From CAIRDP01 sp037138335 (lineage in GTDB: Bacteria; Bacteroidota; Bacteroidia; Bacteroidales; FEN-979), in the NCBI GenBank assembly GCA_037138335.1, contig JBAXIO010000025.1, positions 1 through 44,415 of the forward strand: a stretch of DNA of 44,415 nucleotides, read 5' to 3'. Under the pieces are notes generated by a model, which worked only from the letters and a program-made list of their open reading frames with translations, searched no databases and was not told the DNA's origin. Below are positions 10,265-18,868 of this stretch, one piece after another. How positions within the stretch are numbered: the stretch's first letter is position 1; every line of letters begins with the position of its first letter. A program made the translations under genes and the position numbers.

Positions 10265-11434
10265 TCATAGTTTCGCCAGTTGCTGATAATCATACACCAG
10301 TAAGGCATCCCCATGCCTGATATAAAGTCTTCCCCCTGCCAGGAGGGGATGAGAAAAATGCTCTTTGGTCCCCCTGCTTATTTTAAATGATCTGTCAAGG
10401 ATCATTTTACCCTGGTTGATCCTTACAAGGCCTACACCACCGGTCTGGCTGTAGATCACCAGGCCTTCACCTGCCTGTACAATGGATCCTGTTTTAAAGA
10501 GCAGGGAATCAACATTTTTTCCTGTCAGTGCGTCAACGCTCATCCATAATGGCTTGCTTTTTGAAGATCCGTACAGGAAATTGTCAATCATAACAAACCC
10601 GCCAAAGTAGGTATTGAATTCAAGATTGGACCAGGTTTTTTTTATCTGAGTGCCGTCTTGTGATAGTTCAAATTTAGCGGCGCCATTCCCACCACCGGCG
10701 ACCATGTATAAGAACCCTTCCGAATAGAAAGGACTGTTACAGGGGGCATCACCTTTTATTGATAAATCATAGGTCCATAGTAATTCACCGGTACCTGCAT
10801 CCAATCCAATCATGGCCAGCTCGGAAAAAGCCACCAGCAGGTTTCGTTCATGGTGACGGATGAACAGGGGAGCGGTATATCCCGGAGTTTCCCCGTCTCC
10901 TGCTGATTTCCAGATGATCTTTCCAGTAAACCTGTTCAGGCATGCAATATTTGTATCCTGCCCTCCGGGAAGACAGTAAATCCTGTCCCTCTCAACAACG
11001 ACCGGCGTCGAATAGCCAAATACTGCGTTTACGCCGTGCAGGTCACGGATCATATTGACAGCCCATTGTTTTTGCCCGGTTTTCGAGTTAAAACAGGCAA
11101 TATCACCCATGCCGGAACAGGTATAGATCATGCTGTCAATGATGGTGGGTGATGCCCTTGATCCCGGGTAATTTGCCGACCATTCATTGCCATATTCTGT
11201 TTTCCATAACAACGTTCCATTGAAATCGTAAGAAAACAAATATCCTTTTCCTTCCCGTTCACCGGTAACAACTATCCTGTCGGAGGTAACAGCAGGTGTA
11301 CTGTACCCATTTCCAAGTCCTTCTATAGTAAGCAAGGGAACCGGGTTTATTTCTTTTACCCCTGAAGCAACATTGGTTATAATAAATAATGCGATCAGAA
11401 AGAATACCGGATACAGTCTTTTTTTGAGATTCAT
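10265..11434 (-). CDS. Secreted PQQ-type beta-propeller repeat protein
   Basis: This 389-aa protein has an N-terminal signal/anchor (RLYPVFFLIALFIITNVASG) followed by repeated strands of the PQQ-like propeller type: GYLFSYDFNGTLLWKTE, DIACFNSKTGQKQW, IACLNRFTGKIIWKS, IGLDAGTGELLW. The recurring (A/S)-x-(D/N)-xx-(T/N)G-xx-x-W motif is the hallmark of BamB/quinoprotein-like propellers. No disulfide ring or calcium/PQQ site typical of alcohol dehydrogenases was recognised, so a structural or binding role is more likely than quinoprotein catalysis. Its ATG shares the A of the thioredoxin-like gene's TAA stop (TAATG), pointing to translational coupling. It is a clear paralogue of the protein encoded at 18869-20089. 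Confidence 0.88.
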   Translation of the reverse strand: MNLKKRLYPVFFLIALFIITNVASGVKEINPVPLLTIEGLGNGYSTPAVTSDRIVVTGEREGKGYLFSYDFNGTLLWKTEYGNEWSANYPGSRASPTIIDSMIYTCSGMGDIACFNSKTGQKQWAVNMIRDLHGVNAVFGYSTPVVVERDRIYCLPGGQDTNIACLNRFTGKIIWKSAGDGETPGYTAPLFIRHHERNLLVAFSELAMIGLDAGTGELLWTYDLSIKGDAPCNSPFYSEGFLYMVAGGGNGAAKFELSQDGTQIKKTWSNLEFNTYFGGFVMIDNFLYGSSKSKPLWMSVDALTGKNVDSLLFKTGSIVQAGEGLVIYSQTGGVGLVRINQGKMILDRSFKISRGTKEHFSHPLLAGGRLYIRHGDALLVYDYQQLAKL

Positions 11435-11880
11435 TATTTTTTCAGGAATTTTTCAATATTTTCTTTCAATTCCGTAGGATCCTGCACGCCGTTCATGATG
11501 ACATTTTCATCCTCCTTTTCTCTGTAAAAAACGGTCGACGGTACAGAAATGGCTAAATGACCAGGGGTGACTTCACCCAGGAAGACTTTCCGTTTTAAAA
11601 CTTTGTCACTCTTGAAATACACGGAATCGACCTCCGGGTTAATTTTTACCGCAATGAAATTTTCATTGATCAGCGGCATCACTTCTTTGCTGGTGAACAC
11701 TTTTTTGTCCATCCGCTGACATTTGTCACACCAGTTGACATAGACAAAAATCAATATCGGTTTATTCTCATGCCTGGCTATTTCAAGTCCTTCAGTCAAC
11801 GAATGCCACTTGATTGCATCCGGATCTTTGAAAGAGAACAAAAGAAGGGAAATGAGTAAGAAGAAGATTGCTTTTTTCAT
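11434..11880 (-). CDS. Secreted thioredoxin-fold protein (Thioredoxin_7/DUF255-like)
   Basis: From the ATG at 11880 this is a 148-aa protein with a signal peptide (MKKAIFFLLISLLLFSF). An ATG four codons upstream, at 11892, is equally open but gives a less typical signal. The mature part carries the redox motif WCDKC, followed by KVFTSKEVMPLINENFIAVKIN, and a cis-proline-type turn SVPSTVFY. These features match periplasmic thioredoxin-like proteins that reduce disulfides or act in envelope stress. It overlaps the following propeller gene by one base and follows the DUF4350-like gene closely, within a five-gene minus-strand run. Its redox partner is not evident. Confidence 0.85.
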   Translation of the reverse strand: MKKAIFFLLISLLLFSFKDPDAIKWHSLTEGLEIARHENKPILIFVYVNWCDKCQRMDKKVFTSKEVMPLINENFIAVKINPEVDSVYFKSDKVLKRKVFLGEVTPGHLAISVPSTVFYREKEDENVIMNGVQDPTELKENIEKFLKK

Positions 11881-11921
11881 GTTGTTTGGCATTAAATATT
11901 AGTATTAATGGTTATTTCTGT

Positions 11922-13334
11922 TCATTTAGTTTTACTGAATTCAATAACATGACCGGATTTCCATGAACCGGAAGCATCCTGAAACCAACTATCGGTCATA
12001 CTGCCGTCAGGAGAAAACTCAATTGTATTTTTATAATCAAACGTCTTACTTCGTATCGTTGTTTGCCCTTTTATGGTAATCTTCCCTTCCTCAAAGCCGA
12101 CTTCCCCTTTCATTGCGCCTCCCCTGTTGCTGACGGAGAAGAACATTGCTTTATCCGTTCCGTCCTCCAGGTAAAAATAGCCTTCCTCGAAATACTTCAA
12201 TCCGGTATTGGAATTTGAAAATTTCACAACCTCTCCATTCCATATGGATTCATAACGGCGGATGACTTTCGTTGATGATTTGCCGTCGGGGGACTTATAA
12301 TCGGCTAGCCAGCCGTTTACGATAAGCGGCTTCAGGAATTTTAGTTTTTCATTAAGCATAACTTCTTGGTAAGCGGTTGCTCCATCCAGCCAATGCATGA
12401 GGTTCAACGCAAACTGGGCATTCTGAGGAGCCAGTTCTGAATTGAAACCGACTCTGAAATTACCGTTTACAAGCTGGGCCGTGAACATGGCTGCCTCTCC
12501 GAATACGGCAACTTTTCCTTTGCCAAAACTCAGGATGGCGCCTTGCTGGCAGCCCATTAATTTTTGCTGCTTTGTTGTGGGATTAAAACGCCAGGCGGTA
12601 TCGGGTTGAAGTGAGATGTTTTCATCCAGGAAACTCAGGACCCTCATGGAATGTTCGGGCACTTTAAGCGCCGAGCCGGTGAATGTTACTACTGAATCAA
12701 TTTTCTCATACTCCTTAAGCCCCCTCGTAACCGGCGAATCCTGTAAGGTCCCGTTTTGATGCGAAAAGACAGAGGGTGGCCAGAATCCTGCTCCTGTCAT
12801 TGCAAACCCGTTGATAAACTCAAATCCGAATGCTTTGCCCAGATCCGTAGCCGCTCCGGCAAACGGCATATGGTCGGCAACCAGGAACAAGCTGCCCCCG
12901 TTTTCAACCCATTGTCTGATGATTTCAATTTCCTCATTGGTAAAAGCAGAAGGAGTGGGCAGGATCCAGTTATCCACGTTGACCACATTAAGCGAATTGA
13001 CTATAACCAGTATGTTGCATTCTTTCAGTACTTCAGCGCCGGTTATCTTTTTGTCGAGGCTTTTTACCCGGTAGCCGTCCTGCTCCATCAGCCTTGCGAA
13101 AGGAAGAAAACCTCCGGTCCTGGTATGAAAATTATGATGCGCCTCATCTATAAGGATCACAGGGCCTTTTCCCTTTAAATAGGCAGGTTGATGTATGCTG
13201 AACCTGAATGAAGTATCAGGAACTTGTTGCGCATTCGATGTAAAGATTGAAATGCATTGAAACGTGAACATCAATACCAGGAATGATGTCGTTTTGCCTT
13301 TCAAAGACCTCTTGAATAGTTGGAGGATTGTCAT
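11922..13334 (-). CDS. Secreted DUF4350-like (GATase-fold) protein
   Basis: This 470-aa protein has an N-terminal hydrophobic signal (TTSFLVLMFTFQCISIFTSNA). The central part, with VILIDEAHHNFHTRTGGF, CNILVIVNSLN, EEIEIIRQWVENGGSLFLVADH and GKGKVAVFGEAAMFTAQ, looks like the class I glutamine-amidotransferase-like fold of the DUF4350 family. A catalytic Cys of true amidotransferases is not seen at the nucleophile elbow, so a non-catalytic or binding role is plausible. The C-terminal 120 residues form a beta-rich module (TTIRSKTFDYKNTIEF). It is 40 bases downstream of the M16 peptidase gene and 41 bases upstream of the thioredoxin-like ATG, consistent with one operon. No biochemical function is known to me. 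Confidence 0.72.
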   Translation of the reverse strand: MTILQLFKRSLKGKTTSFLVLMFTFQCISIFTSNAQQVPDTSFRFSIHQPAYLKGKGPVILIDEAHHNFHTRTGGFLPFARLMEQDGYRVKSLDKKITGAEVLKECNILVIVNSLNVVNVDNWILPTPSAFTNEEIEIIRQWVENGGSLFLVADHMPFAGAATDLGKAFGFEFINGFAMTGAGFWPPSVFSHQNGTLQDSPVTRGLKEYEKIDSVVTFTGSALKVPEHSMRVLSFLDENISLQPDTAWRFNPTTKQQKLMGCQQGAILSFGKGKVAVFGEAAMFTAQLVNGNFRVGFNSELAPQNAQFALNLMHWLDGATAYQEVMLNEKLKFLKPLIVNGWLADYKSPDGKSSTKVIRRYESIWNGEVVKFSNSNTGLKYFEEGYFYLEDGTDKAMFFSVSNRGGAMKGEVGFEEGKITIKGQTTIRSKTFDYKNTIEFSPDGSMTDSWFQDASGSWKSGHVIEFSKTK

Positions 13335-13374
13335 AAATTCAGATTAATGTTACTCATTCAATAACGATTCCTGG

Positions 13375-16365
13375 TCAGTCAAACTTCACCAGGTTTTTGA
13401 AAAGGTCTTTCGATGAATTGATTTTATCGGCATTCCCATATACGCAGACCGCTTTCTGCTGAAGCATATCATTGATCATTTTTGCAAAGCCTTTGATATC
13501 TGCTGATTTTGTCGCAATGATGTCATCCCTGTCCTTCTGAATTTCCTTTGCAGTTCGTTTGGTAAAATAGTAATTCATCGCCGTTTCACCCTTCTGGACA
13601 TTGGTTTGCGGCATGTCCAGCTGAGAGATGGTTCCAAGGATGTACCTTGTCATGGAGGTTTCGTCTGCTTCAAATTTATTCAGGAAATCAACCGTAGAGT
13701 TATACACATCGAAGGTTTCTTTAAGGTTCGGATCACGATATGAGGAAAAATACATCAAACCTGACGGTGATATGCCGGAAGATGCCCCGTAAGCGCCCCC
13801 CATAACGCGTATCCTCTGTCTCAGCCAATCCCTTGACAGGATAATATTGAGAACCCTCATTTTGCCGTCCCAGGCGTAGCCCAGTTTTTTATAATTATAC
13901 CCTTCATATACGTATTGTACTTTTGATGCGGTTAGAATCCCTTCGTTCTTTTTTTCAAAGTTGAAAGACCATGTTTGGACAGGAGCCTGAGACCCGGGTA
14001 AAGTCTTCAAAAAGATGGACAGTTCTTTATTAAAAGTTTCCATTTCTTTGGTGCCGCAAGTGGCTGCCGCAAGAAGGTTTTCCTTTGCAAAAAGCAAAGC
14101 TGATGCTTTTTTCAGATTTGAAATTATTTTATCAGAATTCTTTTCAAAACCCTTTGTCAGGTCTGTAACAAACCAGTAATAATCAAGCCCGGAAGTTAGT
14201 TCATTTAACATCCCTGAATTGCTGTAATAGGAGGGTAAACGGGTTGCCGCCACCTGCGCCCCTTCCTGTTTTTTCGAAGCTTCCAGCTGGGATTGATGCC
14301 TTACAAGCAAAGTTTTTAATCGTGAAGTATCCGAAAAATCAGTACTATTAAGGATTTCGGAAGTCAGTTCAAATGTTTTTTTCAGCTTGTCACTCATGGC
14401 TGAAGACGCGACGACAAACTTGGGGATGAGGTTATTGTCGTCGGAGTTTTCAAGATAGGATTTCAATGTGGTATACAAGTTCCCGGTATTGATATTCATA
14501 GCTTTGTTCAGTTCACCATAGGAATAATTTTTAGTATTTAAAGAACCCAGGAGGTTGGAAAGTAGTGAAACCCACGGGATCATTTCCTGGGGAACAGTCC
14601 GTATGTCAAAATACAGGGTTGTATAAATTATGCCATTGGTGAATTCATCATGAAACAATACAGGAATGCCGCTCACCTGGCTTGATGAAACACCATACCA
14701 GCTTGCTTTTGGATCGATATCTTTTAGTGTCAGCAATGGAATGCATGCCAGGGCCTCCTTACTGTCCTGGCGTTTCTGGAAAGCAACCAGGTCCTGGGTT
14801 TCTTTTACAAGCGAAGCAACAGCGTCGGTGCTAAGGCCTGCCTTATAGGCTTTGAGCTGCTCCTCAACTTTTGCATTCTTCACCTTATCCAGACCGGGTT
14901 TGGGAACCAGTGTCAGCAGCACGGAATGGGTATTGCCAACGAAATACTTTTTGAGAATGGATTCAAAATAATTGCCGGTCAGGGCTTTTTTCACCTCAGC
15001 CAATGGCTTTTCATATTCGAGCCCCTGGAAGGGATTGCCGGCAAACAGCCAGCCTGGTTCGATCCAGCTTATGTATGAAATTCCTTTCTGGGCGTCGCTA
15101 CCCTCACGCAGCCTGAATTCGGTACGGTTAATAACACCCTGGATTTCGCCTTTATCAAATCCTTTTACACTGACATCACGAATGGTATTCATCACTGTTT
15201 CCATAAACCTTGCTTTATCGGAGGCATTTGCATTCTTTACAGTGATCTGGATTACATTCTGATGGTAATTGCTGACAGAAGCATTCACATCCTGCCCGAT
15301 CCCGGCCTTTTGCAGTGCAAGCCTTACCGGGGCTGTTTCCTGGTTAACCAGCAGTTCGGTAATCATTCCCAGTGCCGTGGTCAGGGATTCATCGGTATTA
15401 TAGCCTGCAACAAGACTCAGTGAAAGGAATGTCTGGTTTGCAGTATCTGCGCCATCCATCACCGGGTAATAACCCCTGATATCCTTCATTGCTTTAAAGG
15501 GTTTCTGGTCAGGCAATGCTGGTTTGAAACCTGAGCGGGTAAATGTTGAAAGGTATTCCCTGTCTATAAACTCAAGTTCTTTATCGAGGTCGGCATTTCC
15601 GTATAGAAGAATATAAGAATTTTCGGGATGGTAATATTTTTTGTGGAAGGCGACAAATGCTTCCTGGGTAAGAGTTGGAATTGCTGCAGGAAGACCGCCC
15701 GATTCAAATCCATACCCGTTATCGGGGAAGAGGTTTTTATAGATCTGGTAGCTCAGCTCATCTTCCGGGTTTGAAAAAACACCTCTCATTTCGCCGTAAA
15801 CCACTCCTTTGTATGTTATAGGATCATCTTTCCCGCCCAGGTCGTAATGCCATCCCTCCTGTTTCAGAATTCGGGGATCAGTATAGAGCAGGGGATGGAA
15901 CACTGCATCGAGGTAAACATTCATCAGGTTGAAATAGTCCTTATCATTCATGCTTGCTACCGGGTAGGAAGTAAAGTCCTTACTGGTAAAAGCATTAATG
16001 AATGTTTTAAGGGATCCTTTGGCTAATACATCAAACGGGCTTTTAACAGGGAACTTTGTTGACCCGTTCAGGACTGAATGTTCCAGGATGTGAGGAGCCC
16101 CGTTGTCGGAATCGGGAATCGTCTTGAAAGAGATGTCGAACGTTTTATTCGGATCGTTTGCTGCTATTTTAAACAGCTTTGCCCCGCTTTTAACATGCTC
16201 GTAATAATAGCATTCAGCATTTACTTCTTTGACGAATCTTTTCTCGATAAGCTTGAAGCCATGAGTTACTGTTTGGCTTTGCATCGGAAGAGCAAAAGAA
16301 AAAATGGAGATTAGTGTCAGGAGAGATAACCTTGACAACAAGTGAAATAATTCCTTTTTTTTCAT
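13375..16365 (-). CDS. M16C (presequence-protease-like) zinc metallopeptidase, secreted
   Basis: This 996-aa protein starts with a signal peptide (LLSRLSLLTLISIFSFALPMQSQ). The inverted zinc motif HILEH is at residues 92-96, and a third ligand, Glu192 in GVVYGEMRG, lies 96 residues after the second His, the spacing known for the PreP/M16C branch. Length near 1000 residues and four M16-like segments also match single-chain M16C enzymes, which degrade peptides inside a closed chamber. The lipoprotein-free signal suggests a periplasmic location. It is 36 bases downstream of the spermidine-synthase-like gene and belongs to the minus-strand run ending at the propeller gene. An envelope peptide-clearing role is inference from the family. 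Confidence 0.92.
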   Translation of the reverse strand: MKKKELFHLLSRLSLLTLISIFSFALPMQSQTVTHGFKLIEKRFVKEVNAECYYYEHVKSGAKLFKIAANDPNKTFDISFKTIPDSDNGAPHILEHSVLNGSTKFPVKSPFDVLAKGSLKTFINAFTSKDFTSYPVASMNDKDYFNLMNVYLDAVFHPLLYTDPRILKQEGWHYDLGGKDDPITYKGVVYGEMRGVFSNPEDELSYQIYKNLFPDNGYGFESGGLPAAIPTLTQEAFVAFHKKYYHPENSYILLYGNADLDKELEFIDREYLSTFTRSGFKPALPDQKPFKAMKDIRGYYPVMDGADTANQTFLSLSLVAGYNTDESLTTALGMITELLVNQETAPVRLALQKAGIGQDVNASVSNYHQNVIQITVKNANASDKARFMETVMNTIRDVSVKGFDKGEIQGVINRTEFRLREGSDAQKGISYISWIEPGWLFAGNPFQGLEYEKPLAEVKKALTGNYFESILKKYFVGNTHSVLLTLVPKPGLDKVKNAKVEEQLKAYKAGLSTDAVASLVKETQDLVAFQKRQDSKEALACIPLLTLKDIDPKASWYGVSSSQVSGIPVLFHDEFTNGIIYTTLYFDIRTVPQEMIPWVSLLSNLLGSLNTKNYSYGELNKAMNINTGNLYTTLKSYLENSDDNNLIPKFVVASSAMSDKLKKTFELTSEILNSTDFSDTSRLKTLLVRHQSQLEASKKQEGAQVAATRLPSYYSNSGMLNELTSGLDYYWFVTDLTKGFEKNSDKIISNLKKASALLFAKENLLAAATCGTKEMETFNKELSIFLKTLPGSQAPVQTWSFNFEKKNEGILTASKVQYVYEGYNYKKLGYAWDGKMRVLNIILSRDWLRQRIRVMGGAYGASSGISPSGLMYFSSYRDPNLKETFDVYNSTVDFLNKFEADETSMTRYILGTISQLDMPQTNVQKGETAMNYYFTKRTAKEIQKDRDDIIATKSADIKGFAKMINDMLQQKAVCVYGNADKINSSKDLFKNLVKFD

Positions 16366-16401
16366 GGTGAAGTAGTTTTAAGAATATACATATTTTATGG
16401 T

Positions 16402-18639
16402 TTAATGTTTTGCAATTCCGGAGATATATATGAGATATGCTATCAAATACATAATCATTCCAGCAAGAAGTGCAATGGAATAGCCGAATGAAGAGGCTAT
16501 GAGAATGATTCCGACCGAGCCTATAACCGAAGCGCTTCCGGTTACTGCGAAGGCCCAGTCGACCTGTGAGCTGATCTTTGCAGCTGCTCTGGGGAAAGGC
16601 ATTCCCATAAAGTACCCTAATGGAGCGATCAGAATTGCGCTCAGGAACATCCTCGGGAACAGGTTCCAATCACCGAGTAAATAAAATAGTTGCCTGAAAA
16701 GAAAAACATCTGCCAGCAGCCATACGGCGATAAATATAAAGACCACATTCGGGGAAAACTTTTCAGAATGAAGGCTGCCAAGGCCGCTTGAGACAAGCAT
16801 TATCATCAGGACCAAAGCGACACTGTAAATTGAAGATCCGATGAACAATGTATATTTCTGTATCAGGATCACTTCAAGGATCATATAGCCCATCCCGATA
16901 AAAAAGAAATACAGCCAGGGAAGCAGTTTTAATTTCTCTCCTTTAAAAAGGTATGGCAGGAGGTTAAGCGGGATGATAAGGACAGCGCAGACAATGAGAA
17001 TGATGAGCATGATCACCCGGCTTAAGGGAAATCCCGTAAATTCATACAATGGGATCTGGTCCAGGCCCGATAATTTGATGTTTCTGAGCAATCCCTGCTG
17101 GGCAATAAACGGACGGTCATCGGTACACGGGGAAATATCGACTTTGGCATTTATTGCCATTGTCCTCCATCCGAACCGGACTATGCGGTTGTACATATTG
17201 TTTTTATTATTCTCCGATGCAGGGTATAACAAATGGATCTCTTTATAATTCTCAGGCCTTAGTTTGCCATATGCGTTTTCAATGGTTTCCCTGTCGAGCG
17301 GCCGTTTTGAAACAAGCAGGATTTTCCTGCGCATCCCGGGCAGGTTATAAACAGCGAAATGAGATTTCGGATCAGGGACTTTCAGCAGGGTTAACGCATC
17401 CATCACTTCCGACACAAGCCGGGTTGCATAAAACTGGTGTTCTATTGATAAAAACCCGTTTGCGGATAAGGCTTTCCAGTAATCCATGAATGCTTCCGTT
17501 GTAAAGATGTAATTTTCGGCCAGGGCAAAGGAACCTGAAGCAAACGCAGCCCAGGAATTGGAACTCAGTGAATAGATAATATCGAAACGGTTTTCAAACT
17601 TCCTGATATAAGCCCTGGCATCTTCGGTGACTACTTTGACCCTGGGATCGTTATAAATATTTCCGGAAAAATCTTTCAGTTCCCCTTCTTTCATAAGGTA
17701 GTTTATGTGAGGGATGACTTCCACGGCATGTATCTCCTTTGCATTGCACTGCAAGGCCTGCAGCACATCGGTCCCGCCGCCGGCACCGAGTGAAAGGAAA
17801 CGGCATTCCGGAAATTTCCTGATCAGGTATCCGACGTCGATACCGAACTGGAATTTCAGGGAATCGGGTTTATTCCAGTTTCCATCAAAGCGGTATACCG
17901 GGGTGTTAGCGATATTGTCGATGTTTATCGCCCTGGTTATGCTGTCACGTTCGTATATTTTAATCCTTGCGGTGGCATCCCAGTGCTTATAAACTATGGG
18001 GGAGGGCTCTTCACGCTTTTGCCCTGGTATTTCGCCGGATTTAAAGGAAACAACCAATCCGCCCAGTAAAATTATTGAAGGAAGGATCCTTATCCAGGAG
18101 GTTGAGAGAATAAAAGAAGCAAGCAAAACCGGGAAGGCACAAAACAGGAGTGTAGCTTCTGCACCCAAAGCGTTCATGACAAGGATAAAGCAGATCACAC
18201 CCAGAGAGGCCCCGATAAAATCCCACATGTAAAGACGGGATATGTGAGAAGAATTGTTTTTTAGCAGGTGAGCAAGAGAGATCCCTCCGAAGAAATAACC
18301 TGATCCAAGAAGAATGATGGCAATGATCAGTTTGAGTATCATCATACGGCTGGATACCAACTTCGTAAAATCGAGGTCCAGTTTGAAAACCATGGGAACA
18401 GCAACCAGGATCATCATCCCGGTGAGACTAAGCCATACAGGCAGCAAACCGGGCCGGTTCATCCGAGGCAGCAGTTTAAAAAACAAGGCACCCAGGCCTA
18501 ATCCAAGGACAGCCAGAGAAAGGACCAGGAAAGCAAAGGTGTAATAAAATTCGGCCGAGAAAAGCCTTGTCCAAAAGAGTTCGGTAGCGAGGATAGTAAG
18601 TGAGAGCAGGGCAATGCATAAGTACTTCTTATAGTTCAT
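16402..18639 (-). CDS. Membrane-embedded spermidine-synthase-like (SAM-fold) protein
   Basis: This 745-aa protein has several N-terminal membrane helices, a soluble Rossmann/SAM domain in the middle (FLSLGAGGGTDVLQAL, then HAVEVIPHINYLM and VVTEDARAYIRKF), and another block of membrane helices at the C terminus. Fused transporter/spermidine-synthase proteins with this plan are common in bacteria. The catalytic Asp-containing segment after the SAM site, DSSDP in real aminopropyltransferases, reads IIYSLSSNSW here, so polyamine synthesis is doubtful. An upstream in-frame ATG at 18672 exists, but a TAnnTTTG promoter element lies between the two candidates (18657-18664), and GGAG precedes the chosen ATG. 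First gene of a five-gene minus-strand run. Confidence 0.82.
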   Translation of the reverse strand: MNYKKYLCIALLSLTILATELFWTRLFSAEFYYTFAFLVLSLAVLGLGLGALFFKLLPRMNRPGLLPVWLSLTGMMILVAVPMVFKLDLDFTKLVSSRMMILKLIIAIILLGSGYFFGGISLAHLLKNNSSHISRLYMWDFIGASLGVICFILVMNALGAEATLLFCAFPVLLASFILSTSWIRILPSIILLGGLVVSFKSGEIPGQKREEPSPIVYKHWDATARIKIYERDSITRAINIDNIANTPVYRFDGNWNKPDSLKFQFGIDVGYLIRKFPECRFLSLGAGGGTDVLQALQCNAKEIHAVEVIPHINYLMKEGELKDFSGNIYNDPRVKVVTEDARAYIRKFENRFDIIYSLSSNSWAAFASGSFALAENYIFTTEAFMDYWKALSANGFLSIEHQFYATRLVSEVMDALTLLKVPDPKSHFAVYNLPGMRRKILLVSKRPLDRETIENAYGKLRPENYKEIHLLYPASENNKNNMYNRIVRFGWRTMAINAKVDISPCTDDRPFIAQQGLLRNIKLSGLDQIPLYEFTGFPLSRVIMLIILIVCAVLIIPLNLLPYLFKGEKLKLLPWLYFFFIGMGYMILEVILIQKYTLFIGSSIYSVALVLMIMLVSSGLGSLHSEKFSPNVVFIFIAVWLLADVFLFRQLFYLLGDWNLFPRMFLSAILIAPLGYFMGMPFPRAAAKISSQVDWAFAVTGSASVIGSVGIILIASSFGYSIALLAGMIMYLIAYLIYISGIAKH

Positions 18640-18656
18640 AAGCTCCGGAATTTCTC

Positions 18657-18664
18657 CAAATGTA
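18657..18664 (-). promoter_or_regulatory. -7 promoter element of the minus-strand operon
   Basis: Read on the minus strand this is TACATTTG, a full match to the Bacteroidota -7 consensus TAnnTTTG. It is about 17 bases before the ATG at 18639. No clear TTG-type -33 element was found at the right distance, so the call is tentative. Confidence 0.4.
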
Positions 18665-18828
18665 TTTCTCATCGCATTGTTGCCCTAATGTTTTCGGTGA
18701 AAAGGCTTAAACAGACGATATAGTTCAGAGAATAGTCCGGTAAGCATGTCTTGCAGAAGTATAATACGGTTTCATCGATGAACGGGTCAGTGTTACCAAT
18801 TACTTTTTCCGTTCCCTTATCCGACGGC

Positions 18829-18836
18829 TACATTTG
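18829..18836 (+). promoter_or_regulatory. -7 promoter element of the plus-strand propeller gene
   Basis: TACATTTG matches TAnnTTTG and lies 32 bases before the ATG at 18869. The -33 region is T-rich but lacks a clear TTG. Together with the element at 18657-18664 it makes the gap 18640-18868 a divergent promoter region. Confidence 0.4.
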
Positions 18837-18868
18837 CTAAGCTGTTTATAATGTTAATTTGAGTCAGG

